Of a stretch of 64,000 nucleotides of DNA, positions 45,883-57,430 are shown one piece after another. The notes below the pieces were generated by a model. The model had not been told where the DNA came from, searched no databases, and saw only the letters and a list, made by a program, of their open reading frames with translations. The translations under genes were made by a program, and so were the position numbers. Numbering within the stretch: position 1 is the first letter of the stretch; each line of letters starts with the position of its first letter. This DNA is from Spisula solida (lineage: Eukaryota > Mollusca > Bivalvia > Venerida > Mactridae), in assembly GCA_947247005.1 (NCBI GenBank), contig OX365953.1:6453001-6517000 (forward strand), in the 5' to 3' direction.

Positions 45883-46795
45883 CTGTTAAATCAAATAATA
45901 AAAACGCTTTTGTTGATTGAATGATAATTAATTATAATATACATGTATTGAGTGTGTAAATATTAAGTCAGACAGGGAAGGCAGCACTCATCTCAACCAG
46001 TCAAGCACAGAAGACATTAAAACATACAAGGCACAATGCCTAACTGAACCAACGGAGCACAGAATACATGTAAATGTATAATTATATCAAAGTACTGTTA
46101 CTTGGGGGATAACGCAAATCTTGGTAATCTATTAAAATTACCTTAAATGGTATTGTATTAATAAGTGTGAATATTGTGAAATCTTCTCAGAAATATTGAT
46201 GACAGCTGTCTCATTCAGATTTCATCTAACTAACCCATTTAGGCAATCCGCCCATAAAAACACAATGAACTAGTTTCAACTATAAAGGGGGGCTGAATTA
46301 GCTGAGAAAAAGTATTAAAAAGACTAAGAATAACAGGTAATGGTAATATCATGCATAAATAATGTTTGACGGTAGTAAAACAAAAATAATATAAGTAGAT
46401 AGGGGATGAATTGTCGCAAAAAAAGAACAAAAACTAAAACCACACTAACTCAAATTCCATAACTCTAGCTACAAACGAACCGGACAGGCTACGAATAGCG
46501 CGAACGATTCATAAAGGGGACGAAACACTATGGTCTCGAATTTCGGCGCGAAATGTGTAAACAACGCCGCTTGGAAAAGGGTTGTTCTAACGATAGATAC
46601 AACATATTTAGCCGAAGATATGAGGTCAATTTAAAGGATGAAACGTCGATCAATACTATTTATCAATGCAAAATATTGTAAATAGTGAAAAACAAATACA
46701 TTATAACAGGAGTTTGTTGCTAAACTGTAATATAAACGTTATGAAACCAATCAGTGTAAATTTCGTCTTATTGATATCTCTAAAGCTAGATCTAC

Positions 46796-47293
46796 CTTTT
46801 TCTTATTCTTTTTCCTCTTTTTCTTCTTTCTTTTCTTTTCGTTGTCCTCTTTTACTTCACCAACTTTGTTACCCACAATCATTATATCTGGTTCTAAGAC
46901 AGCGGCTGTGTTGTCAGCTGGTCCCTCTAACTTTAACTGGACTTCAATGAAGCCATCTTTAGAATCCTTCTTCATATTATCAGGCATTGGCGATATCTGT
47001 TTCATTGCCAATACTAAATCTTGTGCTGTATCGTTTGTTGCAAAGGTGGATGGAATATCCAGACTTTCTGTGCCAATTTCCGCAATTTCTGGCGACAATT
47101 TTACCGATTCTGACGTCATATCCGGCTTGCAAGTATTCTCATTAGCTTTGTTTGCAAGTTTGACAAGATTAATGACATCACAGTTATCTGTAGGTGCCGC
47201 TTTTACTTGGATAATCTTTGTTTGGCGTTTACCGCGCGCCATCGTTGCTGACTTTGTTAACGTTGTATCCAAGTGTGACGTAACAAACGTCAT
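46796..47293 (-). CDS. Stathmin-like A, exon 1 (N-terminal extension)
   Basis: This encodes 166 residues from the first ATG. The ATG at 47240-47242 (M-A-R-G-K-R-Q) is the likelier start because of its context. The segment is acidic/polar, with L/V patches in its middle (S-P-E-I-A-E-I-G-T-E-S-L). It closes with a very lysine-rich tract of about 18 residues just before the donor AAG|GTAGAT. No known domain was recognised. It is much longer than the N-terminus of vertebrate stathmins, which have about 15-50 residues before the core domain. Confidence 0.75.
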
Positions 47294-47305
47294 TACGTCA
47301 TGAAG
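47262..47305. promoter_or_regulatory. Cluster of CRE/ATF-like sites at the 5' end of stathmin-like A
   Basis: TGACGTAA, ACGTCATT and TACGTCAT lie within about 30 bp (47274-47300) around the first ATG. Three TGACG half-sites this close fit a CREB/ATF-responsive promoter. If the second ATG is the start, the cluster lies in the 5' UTR. Motif match only. Confidence 0.35.
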
Positions 47306-48990
47306 TTAGTAAGACTAACGCCCAATACATTACGGTCAAATTTTCTGTATAAGTAAAACATTACTAAGAATAACCGATGTTGTTACACCAGTAATCTTAT
47401 TGCTCGACCGAATTTCATATAAGACAGTCTCCAGGAAAACCTGTTATTTTGACATTGTGACATTTACCGAAGTATTCCGAACGTCAAACAAACGGAAGAA
47501 CAACAAAAGCTAGAAATACATGTATTAAAGGGGTCTTAGTAAGAATAAGAATTACAAACGTATATACATTGTGTATTGACTATGGCGCGGATCTTATTAT
47601 AAATATCAAATACAGTATGTGTTTTGAGTGTCAGAACCAATTCTTTTAAAATAATAAAATAACTTGGAAAAGCCTTTATATTTCCGAGGCATTTAATTCG
47701 TTTATAGTATTTTATACATTATTGAACTAATTACTTGGCATACTAATATAATGCATAGGACTACCGCAAATTTCAGCACGCGTTTGGCCATTTAACTTAG
47801 CTAACATAGATTCTATCTCACTTTTCTAGGGAAGATCTTTTACAAAGAATATAACCGGGGAGACAAATGGTAGTTGTCGATACATATAATAGTGACCAAC
47901 ATTGGCATCTGATGTCACTTTTTTTCTCCAGGAAAAGCATTAGTTTTCGCGATGCTTTTCAAATATAACAAAAGTGAATATGATAAAGCACATTGCAATA
48001 TGTTGGCAGCTTCTTGGGAGCTGAGGATTTTTTTTCATTGTAATATAAGGCACATAAAACGTTTGACATTTGGTTCGTCGGGAATATGGTTGCACGGTAA
48101 TAGCCACCTGTTACACATCTTCGTATCATCGGATTACTCCAAATCACTCAAATTGCAGTAAGTTTAATTGTTTCCACAACAGTTTCGATACTTTGAAATA
48201 CTATATATTTTTAGACTAATACCCGAACATTTTTTATAGAACGAAGTTATAGGATTTACAACCTCTGCTATCAAAACATCTTCTCCAATTCATTGACGTT
48301 AATATTGAACATGTTCAAGCAAATTCCCATGGCTCCTTCAATTTGTCAAATTTCCACTACCAAATTACAAAAAAGCTTTTCCGGAGAGTTGTCGAGTTTT
48401 GATCGACAACGATATTATGTTATTTGATATTGTTAATGTTTTGTTAGTTCCTGGAAGCCTAAAAGAGACATTAAGTAGGTCACGGTACATTAACGGATCA
48501 TTTTGTGAATCCGAGTTTAAATAATCCGAGACATAAATTATCTCTTGGTTCTAAGCACTCATGAACATTTCAAACACGAAAACAATGTATAACTTCGTGA
48601 TCAGAAAAACGCCAATTTTTACTTCAATATGTATCACTATCAAAAATATTCCATTAACGTGGAGTCAATCTAATAAAATGTCGAAATAAATACATTATTT
48701 TGGAATTATTGTAAAATTTCAATTCTTGCAAAATGCAAAACGTCCGTAATTGTTTATGTTGGTCATAGTTCAACTCCTTAAATATACGAACGCATAAATT
48801 ATAAAGGCTGCAGTTTTAAGACATGCCACACTATTTCGTTGAAAGCATATAATTATTCCCTTAAACTGGAGTACGTTTCATAGAAATCGATGAAGAATTT
48901 GATAAATGTTGTAAACCTAGAGTAACTGTTGTACCTAAAATTGTGTATGCTACTAGTTCATTACATATACTTCAAAAGTTCCGGTTTTGT
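47306..48990. other. Intergenic, no gene recognised
   Basis: AT-rich. Two ORFs of 60-70 codons overlap on opposite strands at 47.95-48.16 kb and have no support. This is the presumed promoter side of stathmin-like A. Confidence 0.4.
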
Positions 48991-48994
48991 AATC

Positions 48995-49370
48995 TATTTG
49001 TTACAATATCCACCCTGTAAACAAGAGGTTACGGGTTCGATTCCAAGAAACAACATACAAAACGTCCTTGACAGCCGTAGTGCATTGTCATTCGTTTTTA
49101 TCCCTGACTAATTGGCCAGTGACCTCTGGCTTCCAGGGAAGAGACAGAAAATATGTGTGATACAAGGAATACGGATAAGATTCATTGGTTCTTTAACGTG
49201 TCCGGTGTATAGGACCGATACGCGCGAGACTACCTCAAGGTTTCCAACCAGTTCATCTCAACTTGGCTTGAAAGCACTGACACGCGTTTTTGAATGCCCA
49301 GTGCATAGTGCCTCGGCGGAGATTCGAACCAGGGACTTCCGGATTGGTAGTCTAGGTCACACTGGGAAAT
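48995..49370. mobile_element. SINE-like repeat, same family as 25.74-26.03 kb
   Basis: TTACGGGTTCGATTCCAAG near 49030 and a second tRNA-like word, GAGATTCGAACCAGGGACTT, near 49320 (minus orientation) flank a body with GGCCAGTGACCTCTGGCTTC, GGGAAGAGACAG, TTCATTGGTTCTTTAACG and GTCCGGTGTATAG. The body matches 25.74-25.88 kb. Confidence 0.55.
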
Positions 49371-49812
49371 AAATCCAACACTGAAGTGGTCAATTTGGAA
49401 CCCTAGTTAAATCGTTATTTATAACTTATAGGTATCATACCACAAAAACAAACCAATGTAACATTTATTTAAAAGAACAAATCAGTACCATCCATGCCCT
49501 ACAGTGTTACATCGACTTGAGACTTAAAATAGACTCGTATGTCTACAAATGGGATATCTGTGTACGGTTTTGGGAACATATTTGGCGAGTTTCTGACCTC
49601 GAATGAGTATTATTTATTGCAATGTCAATATATTGTATATATTCACATAGGCGCACGAACTCTGCTTGGCGAACTGGGATATCAATTAACTGATATTATT
49701 AACCATCATTCATCATTGACAAGATAGAATGAGATTTTGACTGTTCTTTGAGATGGTTTTTCTTATCTGAACGAAACAGTTTTTCGCCTCACATTGTCGA
49801 TATACAGCTTAA

Positions 49813-50020
49813 GCCTAGGTCCCACTGAGCATTTTTGCCTCGGAGATGTACTCCCGATTGAAATTAATGATCTATCAGGACATCGGGAACAGGATCCTCG
49901 TGGTCTAGGGGAGCTACGGGGAAGTCATGAAACAGTTTGTGGAATTGTGATGAATCGGATAGTATCGGTAGAAATCAGGAGAACATCGCCGATGTGGAAT
50001 ACCTCAATGGGACCTAGGCT
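49813..50020. mobile_element. 208-bp TTAA-flanked MITE
   Basis: TTAA at 49809-49812 and 50021-50024 flanks GCCTAGGTCCCACTGAG ... CTCAATGGGACCTAGGCT. The 76-codon ORF inside is repeat sequence. Confidence 0.65.
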
Positions 50021-50295
50021 TTAATGGCTTATTTCTGTTAGATGTAAAGGCTAGGTGTTATCCCGCGAAATGTTTTCTCGTTTGTAACCAAAAACTTGAA
50101 ATTGAAAACAATATGTGATAGATATGTCGAAATCTTAAATAAATAATTTCTATGCATGTGGCTACAAGAGAGAAAGTGTGTCATAGTTTTTAACAACACC
50201 ATACAATAAATATGTTCCATAAAAGACATAAGACAACTTTTGAGGATTATATAATATAGTAATTCATATGTATAATGACCAGAAAAATTCAGCAC

Positions 50296-50560
50296 AGTGT
50301 ATAAATCCGGAGTCAACTTCCGGTAATCGCAATAAGTCATACGTTGAATTGTATATATATATAGTATCCCAATAAGTCATACAGTGACCGACAATCAAAG
50401 ATATTTTCGCTCGCAATAACTCATATTATGTTGAATTGAAGTCTCCCAAAATAAGTCGTACAGTGACCGTAACTCACATAATGTTTTGCTCACAATAAGT
50501 CATACAAGTTGAATTGTATAGATATAGTCTCCCAATAAGTCATACAGTGATTAGGAGTAT
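50296..50560 (-). repeat. 79-bp tandem repeat, inverted relative to 22.2 kb
   Basis: CAATAAGTCATACAGTGACC, 'gttgaattgtatat' and a CCGGAAGT-type word recur here. They are reverse complements of the words in the array at 22198-22515. About three and a half units. Confidence 0.7.
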
Positions 50561-50604
50561 TCGTAGAACTAAGATTAATTTACCCATTGATGGGGCCTGT
50601 CATT

Positions 50605-50760
50605 CTACGGCGCTTGGAAGCGCCGTAGTACTGTAAAGGCTTTTTGTAGATGCCCATGCACCAATCGCAACTTCTTGCACCAATCATGACCATACTGTCC
50701 GAAATATCCCGAAAAAAAGGCTCACCATACTGTCCGAAATATCCCGAAAAAGGGCATAGT
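50605..50760. repeat. Perfect hairpin and short direct repeat
   Basis: CTACGGCGCTT-GG-AAGCGCCGTAG forms an 11-bp stem (50605-50628). Shortly after, CATACTGTCCGAAATATCCC plus GAAAAA occurs twice (about 50691 and 50727). Confidence 0.6.
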
Positions 50761-50999
50761 TTAAACTACGCATTTCTGCGGGGCTATTAGCGGGCCTATT
50801 TGATTATCCGAAATATACGTAATGATCCGTTGTTTTTTGTTTTATATATATTATTTATTTCTGTCTTATTTATGGCATGTTGTCATGTATGAGATACATA
50901 TTTCTGAGAACATTCGCTGTCCCACTGTACTTATATCCTATACATCTGTCAGGTAGTAAAAGACAGGTACGCACAGGTTTGCACTGTTTGAGCAAAGTA

Positions 51000-51216
51000 C
51001 AGGGTGTTTCAAAATACAAGTTACAGTTTAGTGAGTTAATACATTTCTTAGTGTATGCAATATGTTAAAAACGAACTACACATTTGAAAGAGGACATCTC
51101 AAAATTTTATTCTATATACAACTGTCCAACCTAGTTTGAAAAAAATGTTTTAGCATGCATCTTTTAAAAATAATTATTAACCCACAGAACTAAAACATGT
51201 ATTTTGAAACACCCTG
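51000..51216. mobile_element. 217-bp TA-flanked MITE with CAGGGTGTTTCAAAATACA ends
   Basis: The terminal inverted repeats CAGGGTGTTTCAAAATACA and TGTATTTTGAAACACCCTG are perfect. TA lies at 50998-50999 and 51217-51218. This fits a Tc1/mariner derivative. Confidence 0.8.
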
Positions 51217-51356
51217 TACTTACGGAAATCTAAAATTTGTGAAATATGTGTAATATCTAACAACGAAAATTTGTGATTAATGGATGTGCAATTAAAAATG
51301 ATCCCGTGAATAATCATAGCAACTTATATACCGGATATTTTACAAGATAGCATTCA

Positions 51357-51558
51357 CAGGGTGTAAAAAATTGTTCTCAAAACTTAAATTCATACCTAAT
51401 TGTATCTGGGTTATGTTCACAGTGTTCACTTTGATTTCTTACTCTTATAGCTACATTTAATGCTAGAAAGATTAGAACAATGGTAGAATCCTTTGAAATT
51501 TAGCCTTAAAAATCACAGTCTTATGGCGTCATTGAGAACGAAAGTTTTCAACACCCTG
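51357..51558. mobile_element. Second CAGGGTGT-ended MITE
   Basis: CAGGGTGTAAAAAATTGTTCTC on the left is answered by GAGAACGAAAGTTTTCAACA + CCCTG on the right. TA follows the right end; the left flank reads CA. It lies 140 bp from the previous member. Confidence 0.6.
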
Positions 51559-51826
51559 TATATGTAATATTCATAAAGCACATGATACGTCTCTGACTGG
51601 CATCACTGATCACCGGATCAACAAAATTGAATTGACGATCATTTTGTTGTATTTTATGTGTCTTGTTTCTTTTGAATATTCAGTTTCATGATTTTCAAAA
51701 CAGACGTGATGGTTTAAATCAATGTTCACTTATCCCTACAACTATACACACCATTAACTGATAACTACATTCTGATTTCGCTCTAAAACATTTTGTAACC
51801 ACTTTGTGTTGGATTTATAGGGATTC

Positions 51827-51855
51827 TAATCGAGATGCCGAAGGCATCTCGATTA
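51827..51855. repeat. 13-bp perfect stem-loop
   Basis: TAATCGAGATGCC-GAA-GGCATCTCGATTA. No element border or gene context is evident. Confidence 0.7.
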
Positions 51856-52119
51856 AAATCCAAGACGGCATTGTACGTGTTGCGAGTTTTTAACCCATCC
51901 GAAATTTTGGTCACCCCTGTCCGATTGAGATTTGTGTGTACAGGAAGTGTTTTTTCGGGGTACTCTGAAGACGTGAATGGAATTGGCAAACTCATTAAAA
52001 AAATACTTTTGTTGTTAATAAATTATCTTTTATTTTCTAATGATGTTTAAAAATGTTCCTTGAGATAACCGAAGGCCCTAGCTTACACAGCATTAAACGC
52101 GATAGGGGAGGTAAGAATG

Positions 52120-52204
52120 CTAGCGCGCGAGATAAAGGCGGTCGGTTAGCATTTTAGACTGTCCCTCGCAAACGGAAGAAGTTGTTTCATTCGACTGCCG
52201 TCAA
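52120..52204 (+). other. Possible non-coding first exon
   Basis: The locally GC-richer sequence ends in TCAA|GTAAGT, a strong donor at 52205. No downstream plus-strand exon is seen in the window. Weak evidence; it may be chance. Confidence 0.15.
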
Positions 52205-52904
52205 GTAAGTACAGCCTACAATCGTTAAAATAACTGCTTATACGATTAAAGTACTTGTTTTAAACAAGGAAAACTGTCTTTTATACACATAATTGGCGTA
52301 GGTAAACAAAGAAATCAACTTTCGATGCTAATTTGCATCATAAAGTTTGATAAACGAAGCGTATCCAAATTTGTTCGTACCCAAATTGTCAACAACAAAC
52401 AATCAACCAACCAACCATTTATTGTGAATTAATTATCAACAATCATTCTGTGTTAGATGACCATGTTAATTGATCTTATAATGTAGGACAACGGTCTACT
52501 GCTGGTTTGTCAATACAGATCTCCGTGAAAAAATATGAGAATTGACCAAAATACAATGTAACTTTTCATGAGTGCTTTAATGATTATTTATAAGAAAGTT
52601 TTTTTTGGGAAAAAAAGACATAACAAGACCGAGAGTGACAGATGTCCCAAGACCCTTCAAAGAACCCTCAGATCCAGTTAAGGTCTGTGTTGGTTGACCC
52701 GCGTTTAACAAAGTTTCTGTCGTGTTGATCGGTATTCATCTGTCGCTCTGCTGTGACTGTCCATTACAGTATGTAGCTGCCATGTGACCTCCGGTGTGAT
52801 GCCATCATAAGAGCTGTCATTGACCTAAGCGGTTTCAACAATATTTTTAACCAATCGATTATCGATTCACATTTTAGAATATTCAAAAATTCACCATATC
52901 GACA

Positions 52905-54150
52905 TTACCGGTTAAAACCCGTTGTATGGGATTACGGAATTGAGCGATAATGTGCGAGATATTCTGAATGTACGTCAGGGGGGAAACTGATATAGCGTAT
53001 AGAGCAACTAGGTACAAAAATCGCGATTATTTTAGCCAAAAGATAAGAATTTGAATAAAGTCTTACTTGAACACATTGACAACATTATTTTACGACCTCG
53101 CTGACAATATTTTTGCCTCAATAATATGTTTAACTTGAAAAATGCGTATATTTTCTCACGATCGGTATCGAGCTTCGAAAGCGACAGTGCAGAATAAAAT
53201 GCAATATTTCAAATATTTAACATTTTTTCAGATAATTGATTAATTCTTGCTAAAGTTTATAAAATTAAGATGTTTAATGATAATGTGCAATAATTGTTTT
53301 ATATGTTTTTCATGTTTCAACGTTGAAAAAGAAAAAAATATACACTCCCGCTATACCGCTTATTGCTCGCTAACCCCCTGACCGTGAAATTCCGGATCCG
53401 GAAAATTGGGTTTTAATTACCGAGTAATGTCGATATCGAGAACCGATACCTGGGTAAATGAATGGAACCACCGAAAATCCTCCTTTTCCTGCCCAAAACA
53501 GTCCCTCTGTTAAAATGTAAGTTCACAAATTGTAAAAATGGGTCAAGTCTAAACTCTAACCAAAGGTGCTACATGTATCTCAAAGCTGAATATATACCCA
53601 ACATCTACAGTGTAGAATGGCTAAAAAGGGATCATTGACTGAAAGGCCTGTTTCTTGTTCGTCTATTATAGGACTCCAACATTTTGCTAAGAAGGAGGCC
53701 TGGGACTCCTACTTCAAAATCCTACCGAGAACCCTGTCTATATGTGTAATTGTATAACGATGTATCGCCGATGCTTGTCTTCCTATATATTGGAATCATC
53801 GATATGCCTTGGGTCGTATCAATGACAGCTCTAGTCGTCATTCAAGAAAGCACTAAAAAAACACTGTTCTTAAAACCATATTCTGGCTCATTATCATTTT
53901 GATTCCTTAGGGGTCTCCTAAAAGGTAGTTCAGTTATAACTGCAGATACGGTTTGTCACTGACCATATCAACATTACAGGATAAAACCCGTTTTCCAGTA
54001 TAACAGAATTAATTTAACAGCAATGTGTGAGAAATTCTGAATCTACTACTTTTTGACAGGGGGGTTGTTGCATTAAGCGAATAGAGCAACTAGGTACACT
54101 AATCGCGATTATTTTTGCAAAAAAGGAAGATTATGTGAAGTCTATATAGT
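52905..54150 (+). repeat. Two diverged direct copies of an unclassified 160-bp repeat
   Basis: The words TAAAACCCGTT, 'tgtgygagatattctga', CAGGGGGG, ATAGAGCAACTAGGTACA and AATCGCGATTATTTT occur in order at 52.91-53.05 and 53.97-54.12 kb. Between them, AACCCCCTGACCGTGAAATT and TTACCGAGTAATGTCGATAT near 53.37-53.45 kb look like an inverted relative. Confidence 0.5.
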
Positions 54151-54199
54151 TACATTGTGACTCACTGAACTTATGTAATGCTTAACTTTTACTCCGGCA

Positions 54200-55560
54200 C
54201 TTGGGGTAATGTGCGTGTGGACTGGCCATACGGCTTACAAAGACGCATCGCCATCAACAGCCATTTCTCTGTAACTTGCATGTAGAATTTCATGGAACTT
54301 AATCAAAATAAATATGAACAACTATACAGTACTTTGATGATGCCTGTCAGGTGTTTTTCCTTTGACAGTCATTTACCTTGATTTATTAAATATTTCTGTC
54401 TGTCCTTCCGTCTGCAGCCATTTTTCTACTAACTGGTACATTTTTAAGCAACTTAAAATAAAAAAAGTCATGATGCCCGTCAAGTTTGTTTAAGTTGGTC
54501 AATTTTCCTTAAGAGTTATTACCCTTGATTAATTGTATAATTCACTCTGACCGTCCATTCGCATTCCTTTCTTTGTAACTAGCTTGTAGAATTTCATGAA
54601 ACATAAAATGAATATGAGCACCCAATTACTGTGATGATGACTGTCAAGTTATCATTATTGGTAAATTTTCCTTAGAGTTATTGCCCTTGATTTGTTGAAA
54701 ATTTTCATCCGCCAGTCCATTTGCATTCAGTTCTTTGTAATTAGCTGGAAGAATTTCATGTAACTTAAAATGAATATGAGCACCCAATTACTGTGATGAT
54801 GACTGTCAAGTTATCATTATTGGTAAATTTTCCTTAGAGTTATTGCCCTTGATTTGTTGAAAAATTTCATCCGCCAGTCCATTTGCATTCAGTTCTTTGT
54901 AATTAGCTGGAAGAATTTCATGTAACTTAAAATGAATATGAACACACATTCTGTGTGTCAATTTTCTTGAGTTGTCACCCTTGATTTATTGAGGAATTAC
55001 CTCCGCCCGTCCTTTCTTAGTCATTTCTTTGTAACTAGCCGGTAAAATTACATGAAACTTAAAACGAAAATGAATGCTCACACTAAGATGATGCCAGTCA
55101 AGTTTTGTTATCGGACAATTTTCTTTAGAGTTATTGCCCTTGATTTAATGAATAATTCACTCTGCCCGTCCATTCACATTCATTTCTTTGTAAATAGCTG
55201 GTATGATTTCATGAAACTTAAAATGAATAGGAACGCTCATACTGTGATGATGTCCGTCAAGTTTTTAGCTCACCTGAGCACTCGTGAACATGTTTTACCT
55301 AATCTACATGAAACTTGGTCACAATGTGTGTCGCTTTGCAATCTAGGTAAAGTGTGTAACTAGGTCATCTGGGGTCAAAAACTAGGTCACCAGGTCACTG
55401 ATTCTGCCTAAACTGCTGGTCATATGGTGAGCGCTTTAGAGCCAATGGTCCTCTTGTTGTATTAGTCAATTTTCCTTGAGTTATTAAAATTCTTTCTGAA
55501 TTTCATGAAATGTAAAATAAATACAAACTGTATGAACAACCATACTGTAAAGATGCCCCT
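54200..55560 (+). mobile_element. Helentron-like tandem-repeat body with about 163-bp units
   Basis: TCTGTCTGTCCTTCCGTCTG is followed by about six units carrying GAGTTATTGCCCTTGATTTG (for example 54674 and 54837) and AATTTCATGWAACTTAAAAT. The two units at 54.61-54.93 kb are near-identical. Element ends are not clear. ORFs here are repeat read-through. Confidence 0.55.
55267..55456 (+). mobile_element. Nested AGCTCACCTG-family element
   Basis: AGCTCACCTGAGC at the 5' end, 'gaaacttggtcacaatg' and 'ggtcaaaaactaggtcac' in the body, and GGTGAGCGC...CCTCTTGTT at the 3' end. It is a short member of the family at 9650-10572, inserted in the 54.2-55.5 kb repeat. Confidence 0.6.
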
Positions 55561-55894
55561 CACTAATAACTGTAATGAGTTATTTTGATATAGTATCAAT
55601 GGATGATTGAATCCCCTTTAGGCAATGCCTTAGTTCATATTATACATTGTCGATAGATTTAGCTATTAAACTATATTTTCCAAAGAAAGATTATCAAAAA
55701 ATGAAGAGTAATTTTAAGAAAATACAGTTGTAGGCAAACAAATAAATACTCTTGAAATAGTCATAATTAAAACAAATATATCAATAGCTCTTGTTCTATT
55801 AATAATTTGCCTTCCAAAAATGGCCGACATTTGAAAACAAGGGAGGCAACTGTTGTAGATAAATAGAGCAGTCTATTAAATAGTAAAACAACCA

Positions 55895-56325
55895 AACCTG
55901 AATTGGTTTTCAGGATCAAGCTTAAGCTCCATTCTGTTTTTGGTATTTCTTTCAAATAATTCTTACAGTTATATAATTATATGTTCCTTAGCAGTTCCAG
56001 AATATCAAAACAGTTTCTAGATAACAGATTACGACTCTTGAAAACTTTCACTTTTCTATAAAAGGAGATTAATTGTGCTTGCGACCGAAACTGATCTGAG
56101 ACATTCAGGATCAAGCTCGAAAATACAGCTTCAATTTATTAACCACAATATTTCTATAACTATGCATTAAAACTTATGTATTTGTCTTTAAATTTTAAGG
56201 AGATACCAATATTCTTTCCTATGCTTGAAAGAAATAATCTTTCTATCAACACATTTTCTGTATTTAAAATAAATAAAATGGAGCTTGGGCCTGATCCTGA
56301 TAACCAATTCTTTGTGAACACTGGG
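55895..56325. repeat. Short fold-back pair
   Basis: GAATTGGTTTTCAGGATCAA followed by gcttaagctccatt (55.90 kb) is inverted as AATGGAGCTTGGGCCTGATC + ctgataaccaattc (56.28 kb). The 123-codon plus ORF at 56.18-56.55 kb overlaps this and is not supported as a gene. Confidence 0.5.
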
Positions 56326-56504
56326 CCTAAACGTAAGACTTATAAACAACAAAGTCAACGAAAGTGCAGGTGTCATACTGGGGTCAAAATAAAGAAACAC
56401 TGTTTACCGATTGCCAAATACATGTGCTCCTTAACAAAAGTAACGTTTTGTATTCAAACCACTGTTTCTATGATAGACAAGTTCTCGTTATTTCTTCGAT
56501 TGAA

Positions 56505-56729
56505 TACTGTAAAATCAGTACTTTTCACTTGGGTTATATTTGGTTGATTTCATGGTTGAACCCGACCACGAAATCTAATCATCACGATTAACCGACCTAC
56601 TAAATACGAAGCAACGGTTTCCCCTTCAATATTTTTGTAAACCACGAATTTACGACCCCACGATATAACATTTTTTTTTATAACAATCCTCGAATTTACT
56701 GCCCACGAAAATAAGTGATTTTTACAGTA
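56505..56729. mobile_element. 225-bp MITE with TACTGTAAAAATCA ends
   Basis: TACTGTAAAATCAGTACTTTT on the left is the inverse of AAAATAAGTGATTTTTACAG + TA on the right. The interior carries ACCACGAATTTACGACCCCA and CTCGAATTTACTGCCCACGA. Confidence 0.65.
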
Positions 56730-57430
56730 CTATACCGGACGATGATTTATATCAGCTCAATAAAAGTCGGCAATGATAAATCGCCTGCTTACAAAACACT
56801 TATTCACAATATTATATATCTGTATATGTTTTGACAACGTTTAAAAGAATTTCCTCAGCTGCCACAATTTATCACAAAATTCAATAGCCGGTTACCATCG
56901 ATACTTCGTTTGTAGTTGGCTAGAACATGGACGAGGAATTCTGTCATACTTTCTTGAGAAATACTTTTAGCAATCGCTCGCGTAAAAACACATTTAATCA
57001 TTCAACAGCCATTGTCACTCAATGCTTGAACATATGGCTGACACTTTTGCTTGTTATCAAGGCTATGACGTCAGAATTTGTTTTTTTAAAATGTCGTCAA
57101 CAAAATGTCAAACACCTTCCATGGCAACAACTTGTATGTGTTCCAGTCCGGTTCATTCCATTCTATTCCGTTCCACTACGCTTCTGTTCGGTTTTGTTTG
57201 GTTTTCATCTATTCTCATAGCGACCGTCTTCCATTATTAACCTTTTAATTCTGTTAAATTCCACCCTATGAGGATAGAATACTCTTATTACCAAATATGC
57301 TTAGTTTTAGCACATTCTCATAAATCCTGTTTCCGCATGTCACAAAAATCGAACTAAATGTATTTTAGGATTATGCTATCAATGAGCGACCGGTTGAAGT
57401 TTACTATCGTTTTTATTTCAATTGTTCACA
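56730..57430. other. No gene recognised
   Basis: A 97-codon plus ORF at 56.93-57.22 kb has no domain or splice support. TTCCATTCTATTCCGTTCC is a short simple-sequence patch. Confidence 0.35.

Larger units (their letters stand above)
43352..47293 (-). other. Stathmin-like gene A (complete, five coding exons)
   Basis: Five minus-strand exons join with matching phases: 46796-47293 (0), 45630-45882 (1), 44931-45040 (0), 44219-44319 (2), 43352-43673 (stop). The product is 427 aa from the first ATG, or 410 aa from the second, which has better context (A at -3, G at +4). A lysine-rich N-terminal extension is followed by a stathmin-like domain spanning exons 3-5. From KLESA to LEKL there are 44 residues between anchors, exactly as between KLEAA and EEKL in vertebrate stathmin, with shared words TSH/KSH and NF. 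Stathmins bind two tubulin heterodimers and promote microtubule disassembly; that role here is inferred from the domain. Confidence 0.75.

Noticed and set aside
46842..47303. 153-codon plus-strand ORF opposite stathmin-like exon 1
   Set aside because: It is the antisense of the exon. The minus-strand reading fits splice sites and phase with four further exons, while the plus reading has none.
51783..52050. Overlapping 70-codon ORFs on both strands near 51.8-52.0 kb
   Set aside because: Both start at a 13-bp palindrome and neither has splice, domain or codon support.
55052..55363. 103-codon plus-strand ORF
   Set aside because: It spans tandem-repeat units and the border of a nested AGCTCACCTG element.
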